64,000 nucleotides of DNA, taken from Verrucomicrobiia bacterium. Lineage in GTDB: Bacteria; Verrucomicrobiota; Verrucomicrobiia; Limisphaerales; UBA9464. The DNA is taken from NCBI GenBank assembly GCA_019634635.1, contig JAHCBB010000003.1, forward strand, positions 62,001 through 126,000. The letters run 5' to 3'. The notes under the pieces are model-generated. The model made no database searches, had not been told where the DNA came from, and saw nothing but the letters and a program-made list of their open reading frames with translations. Position numbers and translations under genes: made by a program. Below, one piece after another: positions 36,168-45,064 of this stretch (positions within the stretch are counted from its first letter, which is position 1; the number at the start of each line of letters is the position of its first letter).

Positions 36168-39100
36168 ATGGAGCCTCAACGAGAATCTGACGGCGGGCCC
36201 GCTTGGACCCTCGGGCGCGCGACGGGGAACGTGCTGACGGTGACCGTCTGTTGCCTCGCGAGTCTCCTCACCTTCGTCCCCCAACGACTGGCGGCGGCGG
36301 CCTTTACGAACGCGTCCCCCAGCTTTTCGCTGGGGCCGGGTGAGACGGCGTTTGGCATCCCGGTCCGGCAGTTTGATCCCGCGTCCCATTCCAGGCCGTT
36401 GACGCAGGTCCAAGTTGTCCTCGAGGCCGGATTCGATGCCGGGTTGGAATTTTCCGGGGATCCCCAGGTGGCGCGGACGGTGAGTTATGGGCTTGCCGGA
36501 GCCACATTGTTTGCCGGTCCCCGACTGGCGTCGGCGGTCACCCCACCCGCGCTGCTCCTGGATGTTCGCGGATCCCGGCTGGTTCCGGCGGGTGGCTCGG
36601 TGTCGTTCGTGGCGCAGGCGTTCGGGAGCGAGGCGGGGGTGGTGACCGCCCCGGCGTTGATGGCACCGCATCTGGGCACCGGGTCGGTGGTGTACGACAT
36701 TGATTTTGGCGCCGGGTTTTCCCAGATGGTGGAGGTATTGCCGGCGAGCGTCACGGCGTGGTTGTGCGATGCCCGGATCCGCGGCCGTTTGCTGGCGATC
36801 TACTTTGATGAACCGCCTCCGCTGGCCCGGGATGACGCCCTGGGGAGCATCCTGCTTCGTGCGGTGTCCATTCCGGCATCGCGACTCCTGGCGAATGATT
36901 CGGATCCCTCCGGCCTGCCGTTGGAGGTTTCCGGCGTGGCGCGGCGCAGCGAGCAGGGTGGAAGCGTGGACTGGGTGGATGGCCGGATTGCCTATCGCGC
37001 TCCGGCGGGTTATTCGGGACCTGACGCCTTTCGTTACACGATCCGGAACGGGCGCGGCCTGATGGCCGAGGCGCGGGTCACCTTCACGGTGGCCAACGAC
37101 GATGCACCACCCGCCCGTTGGGCGGTCTTGGGGAACCGTGTGTGGCTGGATGTCAATCAGAATGGCCAGCTTGACGGAGGTGAATCGGGCATCAACGGGG
37201 TCGAGTTGTGGTTGTACGGGGCCGGGCAGACGGCGGGTTCCGCCCTGCCGGTGGCGACGACCACCACGGCGACGGTTGGTGATGAATCCGGGGCGTATGC
37301 ATTCAGCGGCCTCGTCCCGGGACAGTACTTTGTTTACATTCCGGTGCCTCCCGCAAACGCGCGGAGCAGTTCCAGCGTCCGGACCACGACGGACAACCGC
37401 GTGGACAACGACAACAACGGGATTCAGTCGGTCATTGGAGGACCGGTGCGGAGTCCGGTGATCAGTCTGGACCCCGGGGAGGAGGACCGGACGGTGGATT
37501 TCGGATTTGTGCCCAATCCGGCGCCGACGTGGAGCACGTTGTGGCAGATTGGGGTGGATGACGATCCGGCGGTGCTGCCGTACGGACCGTTCAAGGAGTT
37601 TTCGCAGGAGAACGGAAGGAACGATGCGCCGCCGGGGCAGGTGACGCGGTTGCCGGGGGATCCGCAGTATTCGGCGACGGCCAATCCGACTGCGGACGAT
37701 GATTTCTACATTGCGGGGACCTATCCTGCGGGATTCAACGGACTGACGGCGGCGTTGAACGTGCCGAACTCCGAACCCTCAGTGGCGTGGGAGCGCGGGT
37801 TGACGCTGGGGGACCGGACGAACCGGGTGCACTTCGTGCTGGGGGCGGCGCAGGTGGCGAGCGGGGCGCGCTTGCGACTGACGGTCGAGTTTGCCACCGG
37901 AGGTTGGTCGTTGAACGGAGTGACGCAGTCCGGGTTTGGAGTGCATGACGTCGTCCTCCGATGGCGGAACAGCCAGGGGGTTGGAACGGTGGTGTATTCG
38001 GGGCAATTGGACCGTTTGACGACTCTTGGAGTGGAGGTGGCGGCCAGCGCGGTGAATGCGACGGCGGGAGCCAACACGCTGGAGATCATCCGGACGGGTC
38101 CTGCGGGGACGGGACATTCGTACTGGCTGACCTTTGACTACCTGAAACTGGAGGGACAGTCGGCGGCGCCGACGCTGGCGACGCTGGGGAACCGGGTGTG
38201 GCTGGATGCCAACAACAACGGGCGATTGGACTCCGGGGAGGTCGGGATCAACGGGGTGACGGTGGCCTTGTATCCGGGGAACGTGACGCCCGGGGCCGGG
38301 CCTCCGGTGGCGACGACGACAACGGCGACGGTGGGTGGAGAGGCCGGGGTTTATGAATTCAGCGGGCTGTCTGCGGGGAGCTATGTGGTGTACCTCCCGG
38401 TGCCGCCGTCAACGGCGCAGCGGGTGTCCACGGCGGTGGTGACGACGGACAACCGTGTGGACAATGACAGCAACGGCATCCAGACGGCGATTGGGATGCC
38501 GGTGCGCAGTCCGGTGATCATGCTGGACGCCGGCGAGGTGGACCGGACGGTGGACTTCGGATTTGTGCCCAATGCGGTGACCCCGCCGCCGGCACCGACC
38601 TGGGGGACGCTATGGCAGATCGGGGTGGATGATAATCCGGCGGTGCTCCCGTACGCGCCATTTGCGGAATTCTCGCAGGAGAACAAGAAGAATGACGTGC
38701 CACCGGGGCAGGTGACGCGGCTGCCCGGGGATCCGTTGTACTCGGCGACGGCCAATCCGACGGCGGACGATGATTTCTATATTGCGGGGACGTATCCGGC
38801 GGGATTCAACGGGCTGACCTCGGTGTTGAACGTCCCGAACTCCGAACCCTCAGTGGCATGGGAGCGCGGGTTGACGCTGGGGGACCGGACGAACCGGGTG
38901 CATTTCGTGTTGGGGCCGGCGCAGGTGGCGAGCGGGGCGCGCTTGCGGCTGACGGTCGAGTTTGCCACCGGAGGTTGGTCATTGAACGGGGTGACGCAGT
39001 CCGGGTTTGGAGTGCATGACGTCGTCCTCCGATGGCGGAACAGCCAGGGGGTGGGAACGGTGGTGTATACGGGTCAGTTGGACCGTTTGACGACCCTCGG

Positions 39101-40640
39101 CGTGGAGGTGGCGGCCAGCGCGGTGAATGCGACGGCGGGAGCGAACACGCTGGAGATCATCCGGACGGGTCCGGCGGGAACGGGACATTCGTACTGGCTG
39201 ACCTTTGACTACCTGAAACTGGAGGGACAGTCGGCGGCGCCGATGCTGGCGACGCTTGGGAACCGGGTATGGCTGGATGCCAACAACAACGGGCGATTGG
39301 ACTCCGGGGAGGTCGGGATCAACGGGGTGACGGTGGCCTTGTATCCGGGAACCGGAACGCCCGGTGCCGGGACGCCGGTGGCGACGACAACCACGGCGAC
39401 CGTGGGCGGGTTGAGCGGTGTGTACGAGTTCAGCGGACTGTCTGCGGGGAGCTACGTGGTGTACATCGCGGTGCCGCCGTCCACGGCGCAGCGGGTGTCG
39501 ACGGCGGTGGTGACGACGGACAACCGGGTGGACGACGACAACAACGGGATCCAGTCGGTCACTGGGGGGCCGGTGCGGAGTCCGGTGATCGTGTTGGACG
39601 CGGGAGAGGTGGACCGGACGGTGGATTTCGGGTTTGTGCCGAATGCGGTGACGCCTCCGCCGGCGCCGACGTGGAGCACGTTGTGGCAGATTGGGGTGGA
39701 TGACGATCCGGCGGTGCTGCCGTACGGACCGTTCAAGGAGTTTTCGCAGGAGAACGGAAGGAACGATGCGCCGCCGGGGCAGGTGACCCGGCTGCCGGGG
39801 GACCCGCAGTATTCGGCGACGGCGAATCCGACGGCGGACGATGATTTCTACATTGCGGGGACGTATCCGGCGGGATTCAACGGACTGACGGCGGCGTTGA
39901 ACGTGCCGAACTCCGAACCCTCAGTGGCGTGGGAGCGCGGGTTGACGCTGGGGGACCGGACGAACCGGGTGCATTTCGTGCTGGGGGCGGCGCAGGTGGC
40001 CGGCGGGGCGCGCCTGAGGCTGACGGTGGAATTCTCAAACGGGGGTTGGTCCGTGAATGGAACGAAACAACCGGGTTTTGGAGCGCATGACGTGGTCCTG
40101 AGGTGGCGGAACAGTCAGGGCCTCGGAACCGTCCTGTTCTCAAACCGGCTGGAACAGGAGACGACGATCGCGGTGGAGGTGGCGGCCAGTGCGGTGGGCG
40201 CGACGTCGGGGCCGAACACGTTGGAGGTGATCCGAACCGGCCCGGCCGGAACGGGCCATTCCTACTGGCTCATCTTTGACCATCTGCGACTGGAAGGCCA
40301 GGGGAGTGGAGGTTCCCCGTCGGTGCAACTTTCGTCAGCGCGCGTGGTTCCATCCGCTGCGACGATCCCCGACGGCGATATTCTGGTGGTGGACGTGGGG
40401 CGGGTGGACATCGAGGGGGCGGAATACGCCACACTGACCTACCTGCATCGGGAGACGCCGCATCCGGGGGTGGCATTCCAGTTGGAGTCTTCCGGAAATC
40501 TGCTGGAGTGGATTCCGGAGCCATCGGTCACCACCGCCTCGGTGGTCACGAACGGGCTCGGCGTGGTCAGCTTGAGGTGCCAGGCCCCCCTGGCTCCGGG
40601 TGCTTCACGGTTCCTGCGTGTCCGCTCTTTCGCACCGTAA
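36168..40640 (+). CDS. Large secreted protein with alternating SdrD-B and QIG modules (1490 aa)
   Basis: Starts 6 bases after the C25 stop, so it is probably co-transcribed; no separate Shine-Dalgarno is seen. A signal segment (VTVCCLASLLTFVPQRLAAA) is followed by a choice-of-anchor-like beta domain (40-210) and a tandem-95/cadherin-like domain (LLANDSDPSGLPLEVSG). Then come three units, each an SdrD-B/CnaB-like domain (LGNRVWLDANNNGRLDSGE) plus a QIG module of about 205 residues (LWQIGVDDDPAVLPY ... SYWLTFDYLKLEG). The QIG module resembles the C-terminal jelly-roll domain of family 4 polysaccharide lyases, so carbohydrate binding is plausible. The C-terminus (VAFQLESSGNLLEWIPEPS) is a short beta domain found on other secreted proteins here. 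Confidence 0.82.
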   Translation: MEPQRESDGGPAWTLGRATGNVLTVTVCCLASLLTFVPQRLAAAAFTNASPSFSLGPGETAFGIPVRQFDPASHSRPLTQVQVVLEAGFDAGLEFSGDPQVARTVSYGLAGATLFAGPRLASAVTPPALLLDVRGSRLVPAGGSVSFVAQAFGSEAGVVTAPALMAPHLGTGSVVYDIDFGAGFSQMVEVLPASVTAWLCDARIRGRLLAIYFDEPPPLARDDALGSILLRAVSIPASRLLANDSDPSGLPLEVSGVARRSEQGGSVDWVDGRIAYRAPAGYSGPDAFRYTIRNGRGLMAEARVTFTVANDDAPPARWAVLGNRVWLDVNQNGQLDGGESGINGVELWLYGAGQTAGSALPVATTTTATVGDESGAYAFSGLVPGQYFVYIPVPPANARSSSSVRTTTDNRVDNDNNGIQSVIGGPVRSPVISLDPGEEDRTVDFGFVPNPAPTWSTLWQIGVDDDPAVLPYGPFKEFSQENGRNDAPPGQVTRLPGDPQYSATANPTADDDFYIAGTYPAGFNGLTAALNVPNSEPSVAWERGLTLGDRTNRVHFVLGAAQVASGARLRLTVEFATGGWSLNGVTQSGFGVHDVVLRWRNSQGVGTVVYSGQLDRLTTLGVEVAASAVNATAGANTLEIIRTGPAGTGHSYWLTFDYLKLEGQSAAPTLATLGNRVWLDANNNGRLDSGEVGINGVTVALYPGNVTPGAGPPVATTTTATVGGEAGVYEFSGLSAGSYVVYLPVPPSTAQRVSTAVVTTDNRVDNDSNGIQTAIGMPVRSPVIMLDAGEVDRTVDFGFVPNAVTPPPAPTWGTLWQIGVDDNPAVLPYAPFAEFSQENKKNDVPPGQVTRLPGDPLYSATANPTADDDFYIAGTYPAGFNGLTSVLNVPNSEPSVAWERGLTLGDRTNRVHFVLGPAQVASGARLRLTVEFATGGWSLNGVTQSGFGVHDVVLRWRNSQGVGTVVYTGQLDRLTTLGVEVAASAVNATAGANTLEIIRTGPAGTGHSYWLTFDYLKLEGQSAAPMLATLGNRVWLDANNNGRLDSGEVGINGVTVALYPGTGTPGAGTPVATTTTATVGGLSGVYEFSGLSAGSYVVYIAVPPSTAQRVSTAVVTTDNRVDDDNNGIQSVTGGPVRSPVIVLDAGEVDRTVDFGFVPNAVTPPPAPTWSTLWQIGVDDDPAVLPYGPFKEFSQENGRNDAPPGQVTRLPGDPQYSATANPTADDDFYIAGTYPAGFNGLTAALNVPNSEPSVAWERGLTLGDRTNRVHFVLGAAQVAGGARLRLTVEFSNGGWSVNGTKQPGFGAHDVVLRWRNSQGLGTVLFSNRLEQETTIAVEVAASAVGATSGPNTLEVIRTGPAGTGHSYWLIFDHLRLEGQGSGGSPSVQLSSARVVPSAATIPDGDILVVDVGRVDIEGAEYATLTYLHRETPHPGVAFQLESSGNLLEWIPEPSVTTASVVTNGLGVVSLRCQAPLAPGASRFLRVRSFAP
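37134..40308 (+). repeat. Three tandem long coding repeats (1056-1071 nt)
   Basis: Units start at 37134, 38190 and 39261. The 15-base difference between units 1 and 2 corresponds to five extra residues (VTPPP) in the linker. Units 2 and 3 share long stretches of near-identical DNA, pointing to recent duplication or gene conversion; the last half of unit 3 has diverged. Confidence 0.85.
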
Positions 40641-40714
40641 CTCACGCCCGGAAGGTTTGCGGGGTTCCGGCGGCATGTTGGATCCCCTCCGGCCCACTTA
40701 ATTCGCCCGAGGCC

Positions 40715-40744
40715 TTGACCTTCGCCCCGCTTTTTTCGTTAAAT
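40715..40744 (+). promoter_or_regulatory. Candidate promoter of the PEP-CTERM gene
   Basis: TTGACC (40715-40720) and TTAAAT (40739-40744), spacing 18, in a locally AT-rich 150-base gap. The implied leader of about 45 bases has no clear Shine-Dalgarno near the ATG. Confidence 0.45.
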
Positions 40745-40792
40745 ACCGGCACCTTTGGAGTAATTAAATCACCAACCAGACACGACATCATC

Positions 40793-41434
40793 ATGAAAAA
40801 GTCCGTTGCCTCCTTACTGGCCGTCGGGGGGATCATTGGCTCAGGGGCGAATTCGATCCACGCAGCGTCCTTCGACACCTTTGGTCCGTGGGCGTCTGTG
40901 GGCAGTTCCCTCGGCACGTCGCTTGACATGCCTGCACCCGCCGGTTTCGTCGAGTTTTCGGCGACTTTCAGCGCCTCGGGCACGTTCCGTGCCGCCGATG
41001 GGACTCCGAACAGTTCGTCGGAGTCCTACACGGTGTCCTATGCCCTCGTGCAGGTCACCCTTTCCTCGGCGAACGGGATCCTGACACCGGATCCGGTCAC
41101 CCTCTCGTTCAATGACGTCAGCGTGGTGGTGGACCTGGTCACGCCGGCCACTGGAAGTCCATCCGAGTGGCCTGACTTCAATTTCAGCATGACCCCGGTT
41201 ACCAAATCCTTGTCGGTGCCTTATGCCGGTGCCGGATCCCTGGAGGACTTTACGGTCGAGTGGACTTTCCTCAGCGCGCTGTCGGTGACCGGTGGGAAGG
41301 GCGTCGCGAGTTTCGTCTCGAATCCCTCCCTCGAGGGGTCGCTGAATGCGGTTCCCGAGCCTGCGGAGGTCGCGCTGGTGGCGGGTGCAGGATTGTTGAT
41401 GTTGGCCGGAGTTCGTGCATGGCGCCGTCGCTGA
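40793..41434 (+). CDS. PEP-CTERM sorting-domain protein (213 aa)
   Basis: A small exported protein: signal peptide (KKSVASLLAVGGIIGSGANS) at the N-terminus and a classic PEP-CTERM tail, VPEPAEVALVAGAGLLMLAG followed by VRAWRRR. This is recognised by exosortase/archaeosortase-like enzymes that cleave and anchor such proteins at the envelope; no exosortase gene lies in the window. The middle is a serine/threonine-rich beta sandwich without enzymatic motif. The ATG at 40793 is chosen because the open frame upstream overlaps the preceding gene and lacks a signal. It has its own candidate promoter and is followed by a strong terminator, so it is probably monocistronic. Confidence 0.85.
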   Translation: MKKSVASLLAVGGIIGSGANSIHAASFDTFGPWASVGSSLGTSLDMPAPAGFVEFSATFSASGTFRAADGTPNSSSESYTVSYALVQVTLSSANGILTPDPVTLSFNDVSVVVDLVTPATGSPSEWPDFNFSMTPVTKSLSVPYAGAGSLEDFTVEWTFLSALSVTGGKGVASFVSNPSLEGSLNAVPEPAEVALVAGAGLLMLAGVRAWRRR

Positions 41435-41460
41435 TGCGGTCGGGCAGGCGGACGTTTGCG

Positions 41461-41484
41461 AGCCGGTCGGTTGACCGGCTTTTT
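41461..41484 (+). terminator. Rho-independent terminator after the PEP-CTERM gene
   Basis: A perfect 8-bp stem, AGCCGGTC (41461-41468) and GACCGGCT (41473-41480), with loop GGTT, followed by TTTT. A second hairpin follows at 41489-41510 (GGTGCGCC/GGCGCACC, loop TTGCAG), then CATTTT. Together they close the 24590-41434 surface locus. Confidence 0.8.
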
Positions 41485-41670
41485 CATTGGTGCGCCTTGC
41501 AGGGCGCACCCATTTTGGGGGAGTCCCCTGCATGTCCGACAAGGGGAGGCACTCGTCGGACGGCAAAGCGCCCGCCGCGAGACTCAGGCTGAAGGAAGCC
41601 GCAGGCGAAACGTCACCGCGATGAACAAGAGCCCCATCCGAGGCGCTGCGTGGATTCGCCCAGTCGGGAT

Positions 41671-43098
41671 TCAGGCGGGGCGGCGGCCCAAGCGAAGCAC
41701 GAGTGCGGCGACCATGCCCGCGACCAGGATCAGGACCAAGACGAGGCGAAACGCGTGGGTGACCACCGACCGGAGGTCGGCGGCTGTGCGATCGCCCAGT
41801 GCAGACACCGCGGGAACGGTCCGGTTCAGCGATTCCAGCGTGACATTGAGGTCGCGGGCGGCGGCGCCGATTTGGACGGCGGCCGTCCCGTAGTCGCGCA
41901 CGTCGAAGGGGCGGGAATTGGTGTCCGGGGGCGCTGTCGGATCGGGTGTGGAGACGTAGCGGACGAAGGCATCCAGGGACTGGATCGCCGTGTTCAGCGC
42001 AGTCGCTGTCTGGTCCCCGGCCTCCAGCGTCTGCCGGGCCTGGGGCATCAGTTCCCGTAATGTGGATTCCTGCGATTCCATGGCCCGAACCAGTTCGGCC
42101 CGTTCCCGGGCAAGGCCCGAAAAGAACTGGTCCAATGCCGCTTCGCGCTCGGTGCGGATCAATTCGGGCAGGCCCTGCGCCGACCTGGAGAGGCCTCCGG
42201 CGGCCTCGGACGCGCGGTTCAGGTCCTGGAGCAGGTCCCGGGATTCCGGCTGCCCCGCAATCTGGTAGGTGGTAAGTTCCACCTGCCAGCCGAGGAGCAT
42301 CGGCATCCGCTGCCCGTAATACATCGCCCGCTGGGCCAGCAGCCGGGTCTGTTGCAGCGCGACGGTCGCGGGATCCAGTCCGGCAAAGGGATCCATGTAC
42401 AGCAGGCTGAGCAGGCTCGCGCCTCTCCGGCTCGCCTCTTGGCCGTTCCCCCAGCCCAACGACGTGGCCAGCTCGGGAAGCCGGATGCCCGCCGCGAACC
42501 GTGAGCTCGGAAACCGATGGTGGTACTCATCCACGAGTTCCCGGAGGGTCTTCAGCTGTTCGGGGGACAACAACGGGTCCAGAATCCCCCAGGTCGCCTG
42601 CTCCAGCTGCCGGTGCGCTTTGAGGAGGGGATCGGCACGGGCGCCAAAGGGTCCCCGGATCCACTGGTTCTCAATCGCATAGAGGGACATGTTCGCCAGG
42701 ACGGCGAGGTCCACCGCATTCAGCACCGGGTTTTCACCCGACGCGCTGATATAGGCCGCTGTGGCCTCCAGCAGTTTCCACTGGAGGGCCGCAAGTCGGC
42801 CGTCTGGCGTGGGGATCTCCGCGCCGAATTCGTCGGTGGCCTGGGCCACAGAGGCGACGTACAGGTCGGCCATGCGCATGACCTCCGACTGGAGGATTTC
42901 AAGCGAGTTGGTGGTCTTTTTGGCGCCACCCGTTCTGGCCAGGGATTGGACCAGCGACTTTGCCTCAGAGGCCTCCTGCTGAAACAACCGGCACCCGGTG
43001 CCGGTGCCGCACAACAGGCCCCCGAGCGCCATGACGACCGCCCACCTCCAGCCGATACCTGGAGGCCATGTCTTCCGGATTTCCGGTCTGGTGGTCAT
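41671..43098 (-). CDS. Membrane-anchored protein of unknown function (475 aa)
   Basis: I do not recognise the family. An N-terminal hydrophobic stretch (WAVVMALGGLLCGTGTGC) may be a signal or signal anchor; the cysteines are not in a good lipobox. A long helical, probably partly coiled-coil middle follows, rich in leucine, alanine and glutamine (ARERAELVRAMESQESTLRE, LEAGDQTATALNTAIQSLDA). The C-terminal transmembrane helix is FRLVLVLILVAGMVAALVLR. The layout, a periplasmic helical body between two membrane ends, resembles envelope scaffolds or sensor ectodomains but no signalling domain is present. The gene faces the PEP-CTERM gene across the double hairpin and lies 75 bases downstream of the EIIC gene on the same strand, so read-through from that operon is possible. 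Confidence 0.7.
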   Translation of the reverse strand: MTTRPEIRKTWPPGIGWRWAVVMALGGLLCGTGTGCRLFQQEASEAKSLVQSLARTGGAKKTTNSLEILQSEVMRMADLYVASVAQATDEFGAEIPTPDGRLAALQWKLLEATAAYISASGENPVLNAVDLAVLANMSLYAIENQWIRGPFGARADPLLKAHRQLEQATWGILDPLLSPEQLKTLRELVDEYHHRFPSSRFAAGIRLPELATSLGWGNGQEASRRGASLLSLLYMDPFAGLDPATVALQQTRLLAQRAMYYGQRMPMLLGWQVELTTYQIAGQPESRDLLQDLNRASEAAGGLSRSAQGLPELIRTEREAALDQFFSGLARERAELVRAMESQESTLRELMPQARQTLEAGDQTATALNTAIQSLDAFVRYVSTPDPTAPPDTNSRPFDVRDYGTAAVQIGAAARDLNVTLESLNRTVPAVSALGDRTAADLRSVVTHAFRLVLVLILVAGMVAALVLRLGRRPA

Positions 43099-43173
43099 GA
43101 TGCAGGGAGGTTATCGGGAATGGGCCTGTGACTTCCAGCACCGCGGTGTCGGGTGGGGAGGCGATCCGCCGGA

Positions 43174-44433
43174 TCAGACGCCAGGACCGCTCCCGGATGG
43201 CGCCGCCTCGGCCGCCAGCCGCTGACGTTCCGCGGCCTTGGCAAACGGATAATAGACGACCATGGCGATGGCGATGGACGCCACGCCCCAGACCGCCGCC
43301 CGCCAGTCGCCTCCGGAGACCAGGTAGTGCCCGATGATGGGTGGCGTGGTCCAGGGCACGCTGACGAAGGGACGCTGGATCAGCCCCCAGTCCATTAGCA
43401 GAAAGCTTCCGGCGGTGAGGATCAATGCGTTGAGGATGTAGGGAGCCATCAGGATCGGATTGAGCACGATCGGGAAGCCGAAGAAGATGGGTTCGTTGAT
43501 GCCGAAGCACTGGGTGGGCAATGAAAGACGGCTCACCTTGCGGAAACCGGGCTCCCGGGAATTCAGCATGATGAGGGCCAGCGCCAGGGTGGCACCGGTG
43601 CCGCCCACATTGACGAAGCTGGTGAAGAAACCGAGCGCGGTGATGTTGGGCAACGGCTGCCCCGCCGCCGCGGCAAGGGTGTTTTCGGTCAGATAGCCGA
43701 GGAAGATCGGGGCAACGATCGCATCCAGGGTGTTGTCGCCATTGATGCCCACGGACCACAGCAGGGTGACCAGGAAGGCGAACACCAGGATCCCGGGCAG
43801 TGTGTTCAGCGCAAATACGAGGGGGGAAAACACCTTCTGGATTCCGGCATTGATGTCCACGCCCAGGACGAAGCGGATGGTCCAGAACACGGCCACGAGG
43901 AACACCAGGGGCGTGAGCGACAGGAACGATTCATAGACCACCTCGGGAACGTTCCGGGGCAGGCGGATGACCAGGTTTTGATCCGTGAACAGCTTCTGAA
44001 TCCTCACGGTGACGAGTGCGACCAGGATGGCCGTGAATAATCCCTGAGAACCGAGACCGTCCATCGTCAGCGTCTGTTCCTTCATGTCCAATTGGAGCAT
44101 CATGAACACGAGGGTGGCCATGGACGCGCTGACCACGGCCTCCTGCCGGAACTGCTTTCCAAGGTCGTAGGCCACCGCGAAACAGGCGAACACCGCAATC
44201 AGGCCGAATGTCGCCGTCACCGGCACCTGCAGCAGCGGGAGCCACCGCGCCATGCGCCCCTCCCAACCGGGCAGCGGCAGGAAGGCGACCACCATGAACA
44301 ACCCGCCCAGGATGGTCAGCGGCACGATCGAAACCATTCCGGCCCGGATGGCCGCAAGATAGGGATTGTCGCCGAAGGCGGTCAGCGCCGGCACCACCCG
44401 GCCGTTCACAAAACCCGCAAGACTGGATTTCAT
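43174..44433 (-). CDS. PTS EIIC, cellobiose/N,N'-diacetylchitobiose type
   Basis: A 419-residue polytopic membrane permease of the lactose/cellobiose/chitobiose EIIC family (CelB/ChbC). Clear family strings: AIRAGMVSIVPLTILGGLFM near the N-terminus, LWSVGINGDN, NVGGTGATLALAL, and the substrate-site motif CFGINEPIFFGFPIVLNP. About ten hydrophobic segments are visible. In a complete PTS the sugar is phosphorylated via EIIA and EIIB, but neither gene is in the window. It starts 4 bases after the GNAT gene and forms the third gene of GH84-GNAT-EIIC, which points to a beta-linked GlcNAc disaccharide or related sugar as substrate (inference). Confidence 0.9.
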   Translation of the reverse strand: MKSSLAGFVNGRVVPALTAFGDNPYLAAIRAGMVSIVPLTILGGLFMVVAFLPLPGWEGRMARWLPLLQVPVTATFGLIAVFACFAVAYDLGKQFRQEAVVSASMATLVFMMLQLDMKEQTLTMDGLGSQGLFTAILVALVTVRIQKLFTDQNLVIRLPRNVPEVVYESFLSLTPLVFLVAVFWTIRFVLGVDINAGIQKVFSPLVFALNTLPGILVFAFLVTLLWSVGINGDNTLDAIVAPIFLGYLTENTLAAAAGQPLPNITALGFFTSFVNVGGTGATLALALIMLNSREPGFRKVSRLSLPTQCFGINEPIFFGFPIVLNPILMAPYILNALILTAGSFLLMDWGLIQRPFVSVPWTTPPIIGHYLVSGGDWRAAVWGVASIAIAMVVYYPFAKAAERQRLAAEAAPSGSGPGV

Positions 44434-44437
44434 GGCA

Positions 44438-45064
44438 TCAGGTCAATCGGCGGCCCAGATAAACGCACGCGTCAGGCCCGGAACCCACCCGGGTCAGCTC
44501 GGTGAATCCCAGCGCGCGGTAGAACCCCAATGCGCGGGCGTTGGCCTGAAAGACTCCCAGGTGGGCCCCTGGTGATCCCCGTTCGCGCAACCGTTCCATC
44601 AGGGCCTCCATCATCCGGCGTCCGAACCCATGCCCCTGCGCCCGTTCCAACAGGTCAATGTGAAGATGGGACGGGTAGTGGTCGTAGGGCTCCGGACAAA
44701 AAAAGTCCGGCTGATGGTACCAGGAATGCACCTGCTGGACGCGCGTCCATCCGGCCGGATCGCCGGTGGGTCGCGGAAACCGGGCACAGAGCTCCGGACG
44801 CCACTCGCGGTCGTAACGCTCGTAGAACGATCGCGAGTCCAGGGCGCCAAGCGCATAGCCGCAAATGCCGGCATCATCCTCCAGGATCAGGCTGAGCCCG
44901 GGCTCGAACCGGAGGTAGGGTCCGACGAAGAGGCGGCCCAGGGCATCCGGATCGTCCCTGAAGATCGGTTCGCCATCCTGACCGAAGTTTCCGGTCTTCA
45001 GGCAGACGTGGTAGGCACCCGGTTCGTCACCGGTTTGGGCATCCCGGATTTTGCAGGCGGTCAT
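44438..45064 (-). CDS. GNAT acetyltransferase homologous to the C-terminal HAT-like domain of animal O-GlcNAcase
   Basis: A 208-residue GNAT protein. Two blocks are strikingly like the C-terminal domain of human OGA as I remember it: ILEDDAGICGYALGALD (60-76; human VLEDEDGICGYALGTVD) and the closing VYLGRRL (human VILGRSL). The acetyl-CoA pyrophosphate loop RAQGHGFGRRMM (141-152) is intact here but degenerate in the human protein, so this one probably binds acetyl-CoA. HLHIDLLERAQG and FYRALGF complete the fold. The acceptor is unknown; glucosamine, an amino sugar or protein lysine are all possible. Its ATG overlaps the GH84 stop in an ATGA junction. Confidence 0.88.
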   Translation of the reverse strand: MTACKIRDAQTGDEPGAYHVCLKTGNFGQDGEPIFRDDPDALGRLFVGPYLRFEPGLSLILEDDAGICGYALGALDSRSFYERYDREWRPELCARFPRPTGDPAGWTRVQQVHSWYHQPDFFCPEPYDHYPSHLHIDLLERAQGHGFGRRMMEALMERLRERGSPGAHLGVFQANARALGFYRALGFTELTRVGSGPDACVYLGRRLT

